From NCBI GenBank assembly GCA_965224745.1, contig CBDCZY010000002.1:1178001-1242000 (forward strand): a stretch of 64,000 bases of DNA, given 5' to 3'. A program made the position numbers and the translations under genes. How positions within the stretch are numbered: position 1 is the stretch's first letter; the number at the start of each line of letters is the position of its first letter. The stretch is from CBDCZY01 sp965224745 (lineage in GTDB: Bacteria; Pseudomonadota; Gammaproteobacteria; Methylococcales; Methylomonadaceae). This document shows, piece by piece, positions 16,158-24,904 of this stretch. The notes under the pieces are model-generated. The model did not search any database and was not told the DNA's origin. It saw nothing but the letters and a program-made list of their open reading frames with translations.

Positions 16158-17501
16158 TTAAGCCAAGAAACATTTGCCAAATTTAATCAATAATTTAGGG
16201 TTGCCTTTGATACGAATTTTTCTTCTTATCAGCGCCCAGGGCAAGCTTGCTTCTTTGCGAATAAACTTTACCCATACTTGCGAGTCGGCCGTTATTTTGA
16301 TGCTGGCTTGACCGACCAAACCTTCCACAATAGTAAGTTGTTTGTTTTTGATGGTGATGGTTGCTTGTTGCTGTTCAACTCCTTCAAGTACGAAGTGATA
16401 GGTCGCGTTAAGGCCTTTCGATTGATTTCTTTGAAAAGTAAGCTTGAGGCCCGTCAAAAAATTTTCGATGGTTGTAGGTCGAAGGCCGTTATTTATGTGT
16501 CTGATCGTCTTATGCTGAAAGCGTTTCAAAACATGCTCCTCAGCGTCGGAGCCTTTTACAACATAAATAGATTCTTTTTTTTGTTGCAGAGGTTTAACGA
16601 TTTCTTTGACAAATTCTGGCCGATTGGCCAGGAAAGGACTCATGACATCTTCCCCTGCGGGGCAAACCGCCATGCAATAGGCGGCTTTGTAATTGGCGCC
16701 GTAGCTTAAACTTTGCCAAACAGACGCAGATTCAGCATCATTCACCTTGTTGCGGTAATCTTTACCGTCTTTACTGTCTGCGATGGTTTCAACCCAGTTG
16801 GTAAACCCTCCCATAAATTCCTTGTAATTATGGGTGTAACACGATGAAAAATTGAAGTCTCCATCTGAACCAATCGCACCAACAGGACAAGCAGCAACAC
16901 AAAGTTTACAACTCACACAGGGATTGTAATCGATAGGTTGTGACTGTTTAGCAAGGCTCGCTTCCATCAGCACTGTGCCGAGTAAAATGAAATTACCAAA
17001 CCTCGGATGTATCACATTGCGGTGAATACCTATTTGCCCTAGCCCGGCAGCAACAGCTACTAACTTGTGCGAGATAACCCAAATTTTCCCTGGAAATTGA
17101 TCCATCTCCATTGGGAAACCCATCGAAGGGTTTATGGCTCTAATATTTTTTTCTTCTAATGCGGTTACGATTTTTTTTGCCACTTCATTGACTTGATCGC
17201 CAGCATGGTGAAACTCCAGGTTGGCAACAGAACGTGCAGTCGTTCGCACCGGCTCTTTATTCATCCGGCAAACAAAGGCGACTAATGTCTTGGTCCAAGG
17301 TGCATATTGCTCGATACTGTCTCTATCAACATCTATTTCTGGTCGCTCTACTTCAACAAAACCGACATCGTCCGCACCAAAACCTAAACATAGCTTCTTT
17401 AACCAATCAGCGTCCAGCATTTGCTGAGATCCGAAAGGCTTAAGTTGAATCTGCTTCTCTCTTATTTTTTTTACTGTGGGATGCTCTTCTAGCTTATTCA
17501 T
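16158..17501 (-). CDS. Ferredoxin-type reductase (epoxyqueuosine/dehalogenase-like) fused to SCP2 domain
   Basis: Soluble iron-sulphur protein of about 447 residues. The N-terminal part resembles the cobalamin/4Fe-4S oxidoreductase group containing QueG and reductive dehalogenases ('GADDVGFVEVERPEI...', 'VAVAAGLGQIGIHRNVIHPRFGNFILLGTVL'). A first [4Fe-4S] motif 'CVSCKLCVAACP' (about 195) and a partial second one 'AAYCMAVCPAG' (about 274) follow. The C-terminal 110 residues ('LNATYHFVLEG...ATITIKNKQLTIVEG...IKITADSQVWVKFIRKE') form an SCP2 sterol-carrier-like lipid-binding domain. An upstream in-frame TTG exists, but AGAGGA sits 6 bases before the ATG at 17501. It is third in an operon after an SDR and a DUF2147 gene, facing an HxlR regulator. 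Substrate unknown. Confidence 0.78.
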   Translation of the reverse strand: MNKLEEHPTVKKIREKQIQLKPFGSQQMLDADWLKKLCLGFGADDVGFVEVERPEIDVDRDSIEQYAPWTKTLVAFVCRMNKEPVRTTARSVANLEFHHAGDQVNEVAKKIVTALEEKNIRAINPSMGFPMEMDQFPGKIWVISHKLVAVAAGLGQIGIHRNVIHPRFGNFILLGTVLMEASLAKQSQPIDYNPCVSCKLCVAACPVGAIGSDGDFNFSSCYTHNYKEFMGGFTNWVETIADSKDGKDYRNKVNDAESASVWQSLSYGANYKAAYCMAVCPAGEDVMSPFLANRPEFVKEIVKPLQQKKESIYVVKGSDAEEHVLKRFQHKTIRHINNGLRPTTIENFLTGLKLTFQRNQSKGLNATYHFVLEGVEQQQATITIKNKQLTIVEGLVGQASIKITADSQVWVKFIRKEASLPWALIRRKIRIKGNPKLLIKFGKCFLA

Positions 17502-17535
17502 ATTGAATCCTCTGCTAATCAATAAGCGATAACCT

Positions 17536-18321
17536 TCAGCTCTTAAGAAGAAATTTATTTACCTGCAACGCGATCATTCTGGGTGGCAGCTCACCAGCAA
17601 ACGCTAAGACCTTATTTAACAGGCCAGGAACAACCGTTGCCCGATTGGACTTGAGTGCTTTATAGCCTGCTTTAGCGACTTGTTTGGCCGTGGTGTTAGC
17701 CAATTTATACAGGCGGATGGTTTGTACTTGGTCGGCCTGACCAAATTCTGTTTTAGTCGGACCGGGGCAGAGTGCGGTCACCGTTACGCCGGTGCCTTTC
17801 AGTTCGGCGCGCAATGATCGTGTAAAGGACAGTACATACGCTTTGCTGGCATAATACACCGCCATCTGTGGGCCGCCTGGCTGGAACGCAACCAGCGAGG
17901 CAACGTTGAGAATGCGCCCATGGCCGGTATTAATCATATCTTGCATAAAAAAGCCAGTCAGTGATGTTAGCGCCGAGATATTAAGTTGTATCATTTCATC
18001 ACTGGTCTGTTGGTTCATTTCACTGAATTTACCGTACCGACCCAACCCTGCATTGTTAATCAATACGCCAATCTTCAGACCTTGTTCGTTAACCCTTTGA
18101 TATAGCTTTTTTGGCGCTCCTTCCTCAGTCAAGTTGCTGGCAAAAATATGGACCGTCCGGCCGTACTGCTTCTGAATGGTGACCGCCAATTCTTCCAACT
18201 TTTCTTTTCTGCGCGCAACCACGACCAGATCATAGCCATCCTGTGCCAGTAGAAAACAAAGTTCGTAGCCAATCCCGCTTGAAGCACCCGTGATGAGAGC
18301 TGTTTTTAGACCATCTTTCAT
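17536..18321 (-). CDS. Short-chain dehydrogenase/reductase
   Basis: Classical SDR of 261 residues. NAD(P)-binding 'TGASSGIG' (about 11-18), 'NNAGLGRYG' (about 88), catalytic Ser in 'NVASLVAFQPG' and 'YYASKAYVLSF' (YxxxK), then 'ALCPGPTKTEF'. The sequence 'VVVARRKEKLEELA' suggests an NADP preference (Arg-Arg after beta-2). Its ATG overlaps the stop of the DUF2147 gene by 4 bases (ATGA), and the Fe-S/SCP2 gene follows 34 bp later, so the three form an operon. Substrate is not predictable; similar DltE/YqjQ-type SDRs act on lipophilic carbonyls. Confidence 0.88.
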   Translation of the reverse strand: MKDGLKTALITGASSGIGYELCFLLAQDGYDLVVVARRKEKLEELAVTIQKQYGRTVHIFASNLTEEGAPKKLYQRVNEQGLKIGVLINNAGLGRYGKFSEMNQQTSDEMIQLNISALTSLTGFFMQDMINTGHGRILNVASLVAFQPGGPQMAVYYASKAYVLSFTRSLRAELKGTGVTVTALCPGPTKTEFGQADQVQTIRLYKLANTTAKQVAKAGYKALKSNRATVVPGLLNKVLAFAGELPPRMIALQVNKFLLKS

Positions 18322-18776
18322 TGCTGTGCTCCTATTGGGCTTTTTATCGCCTTATCAGCATTTCTTTTCCAGACTTCGGTTCGTCCAAACAAAGCAATGC
18401 CCACATAACCTCTGATTTCAAGCGTATTCTCATCAACCAAGGTCACATTACATTGATAGGTTTTGCCGTTGTTGGGATCATAAATCCAACCATCTTCCCA
18501 ACTATCCTCACTACGATAAGTCAAATCTCCCATGATCTGTACTCCCCGTAATGATCGCTCTTGCAGTTTCGGATCAGGATTATTCTTATCTTTGCGGTCC
18601 TTCTTATCTGGGCTTCCTGTGATAGTGCCAGAATATTTCCCTTGTTTTTTGGTAATTTCAATCAATCCATCACCCGACTGGTTTTTCCATAGCCCTAATA
18701 AAGCGCTTTCAGGTAAGGCATATGACTTTCCTATACCCATTAAAATTACTACAGCTAACATGAACGTCTTTTTCAT
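18318..18776 (-). CDS. DUF2147 family secreted protein
   Basis: 152-residue exported protein with signal peptide MKKTFMLAVVILMGIGKSYA. The mature part matches DUF2147: 'LLGLWKNQSGDGLIEITKKQGKYSGTI', 'LRGVQIMGDL', 'WEDGWIYDPNNGKTYQCNVTL', 'LEIRGYVGIALFGRTEVWKR'. The family is a periplasmic lipocalin-like barrel of unknown ligand. GAGGTG lies just upstream of the ATG. First gene of the operon that ends at 16158, transcribed away from the HxlR regulator across a 106-bp gap with an operator-like palindrome. Confidence 0.85.
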   Translation of the reverse strand: MKKTFMLAVVILMGIGKSYALPESALLGLWKNQSGDGLIEITKKQGKYSGTITGSPDKKDRKDKNNPDPKLQERSLRGVQIMGDLTYRSEDSWEDGWIYDPNNGKTYQCNVTLVDENTLEIRGYVGIALFGRTEVWKRNADKAIKSPIGAQQ

Positions 18777-18817
18777 ATCACACCTCTTGAGTGAGTAAAG
18801 AAATTTATGAGTACATA

Positions 18818-18831
18818 TACTATAGTTAGTA
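18818..18831. promoter_or_regulatory. Candidate HxlR operator, TACTA-N4-TAGTA
   Basis: Perfect inverted repeat TACTATAGTTAGTA in the 106-bp divergent gap between the DUF2147 operon and the HxlR gene. Its size, spacing and position suit a dimeric winged-helix regulator that controls both directions. Assignment to this HxlR protein is inference. Confidence 0.55.
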
Positions 18832-18882
18832 TGTTTTTTATAGTCAATATAAACTTTAAACTCTTTGTGCTATTATTTTGAT

Positions 18883-19200
18883 ATGGCAAAACGTTACGAT
18901 GAAAAATGCCCTGTAGGCAGAGTATTAAATGTGATAGGCGATGACTGGAGCATCATGATCCTGCGTGACTTGTTTCTCCAAGGAACATGCCGCTTTCAGG
19001 ATTTAAAAAACTCATTAATGGGGCCATCACCCAATACCTTGTCGGCAAGACTGAAATGGCTAGAGTCCCAAGGTATCATTGAGCGTAAGATGTATTCTAA
19101 GCATCCACCTCGGGCTGAATACAGCCTGACTGACAAAGGGCGCGATCTTAGCCCAGTCTTACTGGCAATGAAAAAGTGGGGAGAGACTTACAGAGGTTGA
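18883..19200 (+). CDS. HxlR-family transcriptional regulator
   Basis: 105-residue winged-helix regulator of the HxlR (MarR-like) family: 'CPVGRVLNVIGDDWSIMILRDLFLQGTCRFQDLKNSL', 'SPNTLSARLKWLESQGIIERKMYSKHPPRAEYSLTDKG'. The N-terminal cysteine (CPVGR) is the residue that senses thiol-reactive quinones or aldehydes in relatives such as YodB/HypR, so an electrophile sensor is plausible. An upstream TTG at 18865 is possible, but the ATG at 18883 matches the family start. It is divergent from the DUF2147-SDR-FeS/SCP2 operon, which is its likely target. Confidence 0.88.
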   Translation: MAKRYDEKCPVGRVLNVIGDDWSIMILRDLFLQGTCRFQDLKNSLMGPSPNTLSARLKWLESQGIIERKMYSKHPPRAEYSLTDKGRDLSPVLLAMKKWGETYRG

Positions 19201-19378
19201 TTTTCAGCAGTTATTCTTAATAAAACGAAAGCTGATTGACACCTGCTTGGTAATGCCAGAGCAACTAAAGTACGTTATTCAACGGGGAAATAAATGAGAA
19301 GCTTTTTGTGGTTGATGAGACTACTGTTTTTTCCGGCAAAGACTGAGTAATGTGCGGCGGTAAAAAATAATCCTACAC

Positions 19379-20527
19379 ATGAATAATATTTGGGAAGTAT
19401 TTTGGCGATTTTTGGCACTCGGTTGTGTAAGCTTCGGAGGCCCTGCGGCACATATTGGGTATTTTCAAAAAACTTTCGTGCAAAAACTAAACTGGATTGA
19501 TCAAGAATCTTTTGCCAGATTAATATCGCTAAGTCAATTTTTACCAGGCCCTGGATCAAGCCAAATCGGTTTTGCTCTTGGCCTTCGTCGGGCAGGATTT
19601 TTCGGAGGAGTAGCGGCCTTTTTAGGGTTTACATTGCCATCCTTTCTGTTGCTCTATTTTCTTGCATCAACAAATAGCGAACAAAATTCTAGTGCTTTAT
19701 TTTCTGGCATAGCTTCTGGACTTAAGCTATTAGCTGTCGTTGTAGTTGCTGATGCTGCGCTGAGTCTGTTTAATGCATTTTGCAATGAAAGATTGTCTGT
19801 GAGTATTGCGGCGCTAACCGCTGCAACCTTATTGTGGGTACCAAGCTTGTGGACTCAGATAATTCTTTTGGTGGTAGCAGCTTTTGCCGGAATACTTCAT
19901 GGCAAGCCAGCAATAAATAGCAGTGGGGTACAAAAACGCTCAAAGTTACTGCCGTTACTAATCTTTTTCTTTTTATTTGTGGGGCTACCGTTACTGGCAA
20001 CCGTGTCGCAGCGGTTGGAGATTTTTTCTGGTTTTTACCAAGCCGGAAGCCTGGTTTTTGGTGGTGGTCATGTTGTCTTGCCATTACTACAACAAACCGT
20101 TGGAGAAGCTGTTTCAACTGATCGTTTTCTGCTGGGTTACGCTGCTGCCCAAGCTGTACCCGGCCCTATGTTTTCGTTAGCTGCGTTTCTGGGGGCTGAA
20201 TTATCACCGGACAATCAGCTTTTAGGGGCGCTGATAGCAACAATGGGTGTATTTCTTCCTGGCTTTTTGTTAGTTTTAAGCTTGCAAGGGGCTTGGGAAT
20301 GGATTGCGGCACAGCCGAAAGTGGCTGGTGCTGTTTGGGGCATAAACGCGGCAGTTGTTGGCTTATTAATCTCGGCACTCTATCAACCTGTCTTTATCAG
20401 TGCGGTTGCCACGCCCATAGACATGGCATGGGTTATACTTGGTTTCTTGGCATTACGAACACTGCGAATACCCATAGTGATGCTGGTTCTTGGATTCGGG
20501 GCAATTGGATTATTAATACACGGGTAA
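19379..20527 (+). CDS. chrA: Chromate transporter ChrA family
   Basis: 382-residue inner-membrane protein with the two homologous halves of long-chain ChrA. First half: 'LGCVSFGGPAAHIGYFQKTFV', 'LISLSQFLPGPGSSQIGFALGLRRAG'. Second half: 'AGSLVFGGGHVVLPLLQQTVG', 'GYAAAQAVPGPMFSLAAFLGAEL'. About ten hydrophobic helices are visible. ChrA exports chromate in resistant bacteria, but many chromosomal members have unproven substrates. No chrB or other metal gene is adjacent, so chromate resistance is uncertain. No clear ribosome site precedes the ATG at 19379. Confidence 0.88.
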   Translation: MNNIWEVFWRFLALGCVSFGGPAAHIGYFQKTFVQKLNWIDQESFARLISLSQFLPGPGSSQIGFALGLRRAGFFGGVAAFLGFTLPSFLLLYFLASTNSEQNSSALFSGIASGLKLLAVVVVADAALSLFNAFCNERLSVSIAALTAATLLWVPSLWTQIILLVVAAFAGILHGKPAINSSGVQKRSKLLPLLIFFFLFVGLPLLATVSQRLEIFSGFYQAGSLVFGGGHVVLPLLQQTVGEAVSTDRFLLGYAAAQAVPGPMFSLAAFLGAELSPDNQLLGALIATMGVFLPGFLLVLSLQGAWEWIAAQPKVAGAVWGINAAVVGLLISALYQPVFISAVATPIDMAWVILGFLALRTLRIPIVMLVLGFGAIGLLIHG

Positions 20528-20530
20528 ATA

Positions 20531-20579
20531 AGGAGGGGTTTCATCCGCGATTTAAGCCGGTCGCGATGAAAGCCCTCCT
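20531..20579. terminator. Long hairpin between convergent genes, possible bidirectional terminator
   Basis: AGGAGGGGTTTCATC-CGCGA (20531-20550) pairs with TCGCGATGAAAGCCCTCCT (20561-20579), about 18 pairs with one bulge and one mismatch. It sits just after chrA and 34 bp from the end of the convergent gene. There is no T-tract, so intrinsic termination is uncertain; it could also be a REP-like element. Confidence 0.55.
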
Positions 20580-20613
20580 GCACCAGGCGAAATATAGTTA
20601 CAAAAAGCTGGTT

Positions 20614-22629
20614 CTATTCTTCTTCTACAACGACAGTAGTTTCACAGAAACCAGGCCGTCCTCTTGCTACAAAATTCAGCCGAACCGGGGTTGTTTCATC
20701 TACTGGTACTAAAGGGTCGATCCGTACAAAACCATTACTCTGGTCAAAATCGTGGGAGGATATTCCAATTGCAAATCTATTATTTACAAGAAAATAACCT
20801 CCTTCAACAGGATCACTCATCGAATATTGTAGCGAGAGAGGACTATGAACAGAAGGTTGATAACGAGCACTTACCTCACAGAAAGGCAATGTTGCAGGAT
20901 CTGCTTCACCTTCTACGACTACGGTTGTTTCACAGGTGCCTTTTTTTCCGCCGCCATCTTCAACTGTCATTGTGTAGGTGGTAGTCTCCGTTGGGTGAAT
21001 CCATTCATTACCTTGAAAATCACCTCTCCAGCCCATCGAATTATCGATAGTGGCAATAACATCTTCTCCTTGAAACCACCACCAAAGTGGCACACCTTCA
21101 CCGGCTCTAATGGTCTGAGGGTCAGTTCCTATATCACAAGAAGGTAATTTGGGCGCGGCTTGACCATCACTTTCTACTATGACAGTTGTTTCACAGTTAC
21201 CCTGGTTTCCCCCTTCATCTTCAACATTCATCGTATAGGTCGTGGTTTCTGTTGGGTAAACCCATTTATAGCCTTCAAGGACAGAAACTGAACCGACACC
21301 ATTATTTATGAGAGGAGGTTTTTCAATGTCTTGAGTCCACCACCATAAAGGGACTCCTTCTCCAGCATTTATGGTCTGTAGGTTTGCTCCTATGTCACAA
21401 ACCGGCGGGTTTGGAGTCGTTTCACCCTCCACCACAATGGTGGTTTGACAGGTACTTCTGTGCCCCAAAAACGTTTCAACGGTCATTGTGTAGGTCGTGG
21501 TTTCAGTTGGGTAGATCCATTTATAACCTTCTTGATCAGTTACTAGTCCTACTCCGTGGTCAATAACTTTTCTGTGATGGTTTCGGTTAGACCACCACCA
21601 AAGAGGGACTCTTTCACCAGCTTGTATAGTCTGGGGATCAGCGCCAATACTACAGAGTGGAAGGGCAGAAGGACTAACAGGTGGTAGTTCTGGAAAAGGC
21701 GCTTCCATTGCCGTTAAGTCAGACTCAGTCAATATAACAATGACATGATTATCCAACAACACGAACAGACGATTACTACTTAAGTCTGAAGAAATCCCTA
21801 CTACGATACGATCCCCCGATACTATTATACCTTTACTGCTGCCATCCAGAATTGAACGAGTAGAAATATAGCGCAGTGGATTACCATCCAGGTCAACTTC
21901 AACAACCCTATTCTTATCACCGGCAATAAATAGCCCTCCTCTAAATGATGCCGTAAGGGCGCGAGGCTTTGGGAAGCCTCGAAATAAGCCTGATACATCA
22001 AAAGAATCAATGAACTGATTAGTTTTTGTAGATTGACTAACGGTCTCGTGTTGGCCGTCAACTTTCCAGATTCGGCTTTCACTGACAAAGGTATTCAAAC
22101 GGCGACCTGTCGCTGATACATCATTCAGACTTTCAGTTGCTATGTCATTGAAAAGTGTAGATCCGTCTATACTGGTTTCAAAGATATGCTTATCACGCCC
22201 AAGATCTCTCGTAAATTCCTGACTATCCTTTGTAGATTTTATATATTGACCGTTTATGAACAAGTGATTGCTTGAAACGCCGTAAGTTATCGATCTTATA
22301 ACTGGACGAAAAACAGGGTTGTTAGCAAATGGACGCAAAGGAGCGGTGTGAGGCACAAGGTTAACTAAATCCCACTGGTTAAGTTTATTTCCATTGCTGT
22401 CAATGGTTAATATTAATGCTTTTAAGGAAGGTTTATCGAAACTTTGCCCCAAGTAAAATTGATCCGTTTCTGCATTGTATGCTAATCCAGATATAGTACC
22501 CCAACTCCTTTCTAGATAATTAAGATGACGAAGATCAACAAAGGATACTGCTTGTACAGAGCTAACAGTCAGGGTCAATAAAAATAAAAGAAACTTTATT
22601 TGCCGTTTATTATTGTTTGAATAATTCAT
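20614..22629 (-). CDS. Secreted protein with propeller-like N-half and triple-Trp repeat domains
   Basis: 671-residue exported protein; signal peptide about 1-27 (FLLFLLTLTVSSVQA). Residues 30-320 look like a beta-propeller of unknown type ('TISGLAYNAETDQFYLGQS', 'GLFIAGDKNRVVEVDLDGNPL'). From about 325 three tandem repeats of about 86 residues each begin 'C-x-IG-x-x-x-QTI-x-AGE-x-VPLWWW' and end 'Y-x-YPTETTTYTM-x-VE...C-x-TT-x-VVE'. A fourth, degenerate unit lacks WWW but keeps the closing 'FCETTVVVEEE'. Each repeat has a cysteine near both ends, suggesting Ig-like domains with one disulphide. AGGAGG lies 11 bases upstream of the ATG. No enzyme motif seen; an adhesin or binding role is a guess. 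Confidence 0.72.
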   Translation of the reverse strand: MNYSNNNKRQIKFLLFLLTLTVSSVQAVSFVDLRHLNYLERSWGTISGLAYNAETDQFYLGQSFDKPSLKALILTIDSNGNKLNQWDLVNLVPHTAPLRPFANNPVFRPVIRSITYGVSSNHLFINGQYIKSTKDSQEFTRDLGRDKHIFETSIDGSTLFNDIATESLNDVSATGRRLNTFVSESRIWKVDGQHETVSQSTKTNQFIDSFDVSGLFRGFPKPRALTASFRGGLFIAGDKNRVVEVDLDGNPLRYISTRSILDGSSKGIIVSGDRIVVGISSDLSSNRLFVLLDNHVIVILTESDLTAMEAPFPELPPVSPSALPLCSIGADPQTIQAGERVPLWWWSNRNHHRKVIDHGVGLVTDQEGYKWIYPTETTTYTMTVETFLGHRSTCQTTIVVEGETTPNPPVCDIGANLQTINAGEGVPLWWWTQDIEKPPLINNGVGSVSVLEGYKWVYPTETTTYTMNVEDEGGNQGNCETTVIVESDGQAAPKLPSCDIGTDPQTIRAGEGVPLWWWFQGEDVIATIDNSMGWRGDFQGNEWIHPTETTTYTMTVEDGGGKKGTCETTVVVEGEADPATLPFCEVSARYQPSVHSPLSLQYSMSDPVEGGYFLVNNRFAIGISSHDFDQSNGFVRIDPLVPVDETTPVRLNFVARGRPGFCETTVVVEEE

Positions 22630-22865
22630 GATAAATATTTCCTCCTCATTCTTTTTATAGTTAATGGTTGTTCTAACATCACAACCCTCAAGCGAAGGTT
22701 GATTGATATGTTTTCATTGGAAATCAGTATACCCTGGTTAGTAAAACATACAAAGTAAGTTTATCCCAAAAGCAGAGTCATCTCCTGATGGGTTAAAACC
22801 AGAAAGAAATAGCATTTTAAAGAATATCGATCACTTGTAACGATGATAGAAATTTTAGATTGGAT
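22630..22865. other. Upstream region of the WWW-repeat gene
   Basis: Non-coding stretch that should contain the promoter of the minus-strand repeat-protein gene. Together with the adjoining repeat element (22866-23029) it makes a 400-bp gap. No gene is supported here. Confidence 0.4.
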
Positions 22866-23029
22866 TATACTTCACGCGACCACTGGTGCGGATTTCTATC
22901 GGTCTATTTTTGCCGATAGACTGCGTTACTGAAACAGTTGCGTACCTTGCTATGCGTCTATTTCAGTGCCTTGCTCTCGACCAAAATCAACTCGCTATAA
23001 ATTCCGCATCCGTGGCAGCGTGTAGTATA
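22866..23029. repeat. 164-bp palindromic element with 26-bp terminal inverted repeats
   Basis: The left end TATACTTCACGCGACCACTG... (22866-22891) and the right end (23004-23029, ...GCAGCGTGTAGTATA) are inverted repeats of 26 bases with five mismatches. Inside are two hairpins: CTATCGG/CCGATAG, and a core at 22930-22965 whose tip GTTGCGTACCTTGCTATGC (22937-22955) is nearly the reverse complement of the hairpin tips at 45554 and 62481. It ends exactly at the stop of the hydrolase gene. Non-coding, MITE-like. Confidence 0.75.
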
Positions 23030-23830
23030 TCAATACTCATTTGCTGGCACAAAATCTTCAATAGCGGATGAAAGCTCAACAGGTTTTTCTATTAGAGAAG
23101 CATGACCGCAATCTTCAACAATGGTAACCGTAGCATTCGGCAACTTATTCGCATAACCCGTGCAATCAAGACTACTGTAGTCTCGATCCGCACCGATGAC
23201 TAAAACCGGGATGTTAATGTCAGCTAACTTATCTTCAACAGACCATGAAACTAATGCTTTCATGGCGTCTAAATAAGTCTGAGTATTATTTGAGCGCAGT
23301 CCGTTTTTGACAAACAACTTCAATTCATCTTGATTGTCTCCAGGAAACAGACGTTTAGAAATAACAGAGGCCATTACCTTTATACCAAATGTTTTAAGAA
23401 GAAGGTAGCGGAAATAATATTCCACTTTCATCTTACGGTTGGTTAACCGATAAGAAGGCTGAGAGCATATGATAACAAGTGAAGTTATTGACAAAGGTGT
23501 TGTTTTTTTTGATGCCATCTGAAAAGCAACGGCGCCGCCAAAAGAAAAACCGACTAATCCAAAACGCGATATTCCAATATGAGAAAGTAAGGTTTCAACT
23601 TCTTGAGCGAGCCTTTGTATAGTATATTCTTTGCTATTCCTCAAGCTTTTGCTTTTCCCAAAACCCTTCAAGTCCAGCAATATTAATTGGTATTTTTTTG
23701 ACAAAAATGGAATCATAAATGTCCAGTCACCGATTGACCCGCCCAATCCATGCAACATAACAAGAGGAAAACCCTTGCCATGTATTTCATAATTAATTTC
23801 TATATCTTTACTGTAGCAAAAAGTTGGCAT
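23030..23830 (-). CDS. Alpha/beta hydrolase
   Basis: 266-residue alpha/beta-hydrolase fold protein. The oxyanion region 'PLVMLHGLGGSIGDW' (about 23-37), nucleophile elbow 'GFSFGG' (Ser about 100), late Asp in 'VLVIGADRDYSS' and His in 'VEDCGHASLIEKP' give a full Ser-Asp-His triad. No signal peptide. Substrate cannot be told from sequence; the closest pattern is that of small esterases/lactonases and haloperoxidase-like hydrolases. The gene runs alone on the minus strand and its stop touches the 164-bp repeat. Confidence 0.85.
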   Translation of the reverse strand: MPTFCYSKDIEINYEIHGKGFPLVMLHGLGGSIGDWTFMIPFLSKKYQLILLDLKGFGKSKSLRNSKEYTIQRLAQEVETLLSHIGISRFGLVGFSFGGAVAFQMASKKTTPLSITSLVIICSQPSYRLTNRKMKVEYYFRYLLLKTFGIKVMASVISKRLFPGDNQDELKLFVKNGLRSNNTQTYLDAMKALVSWSVEDKLADINIPVLVIGADRDYSSLDCTGYANKLPNATVTIVEDCGHASLIEKPVELSSAIEDFVPANEY

Positions 23831-23999
23831 AGTCTAGATTCTATATGAAAAGTATGTATTCAAACACCAAGTTATCTCTAATGTTCTTTCTAGCAAAATT
23901 GGGATCATGAATAAACAAGGCGGCATTTATTACTTATTTTTAACACATCTAGCTATCCATTATTATTAGTATGTTAACTAAACTAACTTTAATATCATT

Positions 24000-24887
24000 A
24001 TGAACGTTAACTGGCAACCGATTATTTCTTTAATAAACTCAAAGACCCAACGCCCTTTCAAAATGCAAAACACTACCGATGTCGGTGGTGGCTGCATTAA
24101 TTCGGCTTACATTATTGAAGGGGACTTGCAAAGTTTCTTCGTTAAACTCAACAGCGCTGCTTTGTTGCCAATGTTTGAAGCAGAAGCGGCCGGTCTGGAG
24201 GAAATGGCAACGACCCATACGGTTACAGTACCTGAACCTATAGTAACGGGCCTTACCGAGCAACAGGCTTTTATAGTTATGGAAAAGCTCAATTTAGCAT
24301 CATCCAACGCACATTCTAACCGCTTGCTCGGACAGCAATTAGCGCAACTACATTTATTACAGCAAGATTATTTCGGTTGGTCGATGAACAATACCATTGG
24401 CTCCACACCGCAAATAAACTCTGAGGAAGATGATTGGGTTAGCTTTTATCGCGACCAGCGTTTGGGTTATCAACTTGCGTTGGCCAAGCAGAATGGTTTT
24501 GGCGATAAGCTATGGGATAAGGGGCAATTGCTGCGTGAATCGTTAACCTATTTTTTTACCACTTACTCGCCTCATGCAGCCCTTTTACACGGCGATTTGT
24601 GGAGTGGGAACGCTGCTGCAGATACCATAGGAAATCCGATCATTTTCGATCCAGCCTGTTATTACGGCGACCACGAGGCTGACCTTGCAATGACCGAGTT
24701 ATTTGGTGGTTTTGGGGCTGATTTTTTTGCTGCTTACCAGGAAGTATTACCCATTGATTCGGGGTATTCGGTTCGGAAGACCTTATATAATCTTTACCAT
24801 ATTCTTAATCATCTAAACCTTTTTGGCAGCGGATATCTTGACCAGGCACAGGGCATGCTAGAGCAGTTACTCGCTGAAACCAGATGA
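24000..24887 (+). CDS. Fructosamine kinase family protein (ketoamine repair)
   Basis: 295-residue member of the fructosamine/ketoamine-3-kinase family, which phosphorylates sugar adducts on lysines so that they fall off (deglycation). Visible blocks: 'VGGGCINSAYII' and 'FFVKLNSAALLPMFEAEAAGLEEM' (ATP-binding lobe), 'GQQLAQLHLL', the catalytic loop 'ALLHGDLWSGNAA' (HGDxxxxN, about 200), and 'FDPACYYGDHEADLAMTELFGGF' (metal site). Length is normal (about 290). Cytoplasmic. It converges with the MscK-like gene with only 17 bp between the ends. Confident on family; the physiological substrate is not known for bacterial members. Confidence 0.9.
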   Translation: MNVNWQPIISLINSKTQRPFKMQNTTDVGGGCINSAYIIEGDLQSFFVKLNSAALLPMFEAEAAGLEEMATTHTVTVPEPIVTGLTEQQAFIVMEKLNLASSNAHSNRLLGQQLAQLHLLQQDYFGWSMNNTIGSTPQINSEEDDWVSFYRDQRLGYQLALAKQNGFGDKLWDKGQLLRESLTYFFTTYSPHAALLHGDLWSGNAAADTIGNPIIFDPACYYGDHEADLAMTELFGGFGADFFAAYQEVLPIDSGYSVRKTLYNLYHILNHLNLFGSGYLDQAQGMLEQLLAETR

Positions 24888-24904
24888 GAGACATTGATCG
24901 ACCT

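Noticed and set aside
22886..23071. 61-codon open frame over the 164-bp repeat and hydrolase 3' end
   Set aside because: Lies inside a palindromic repeat and runs into a real gene on the other strand; no ribosome site.
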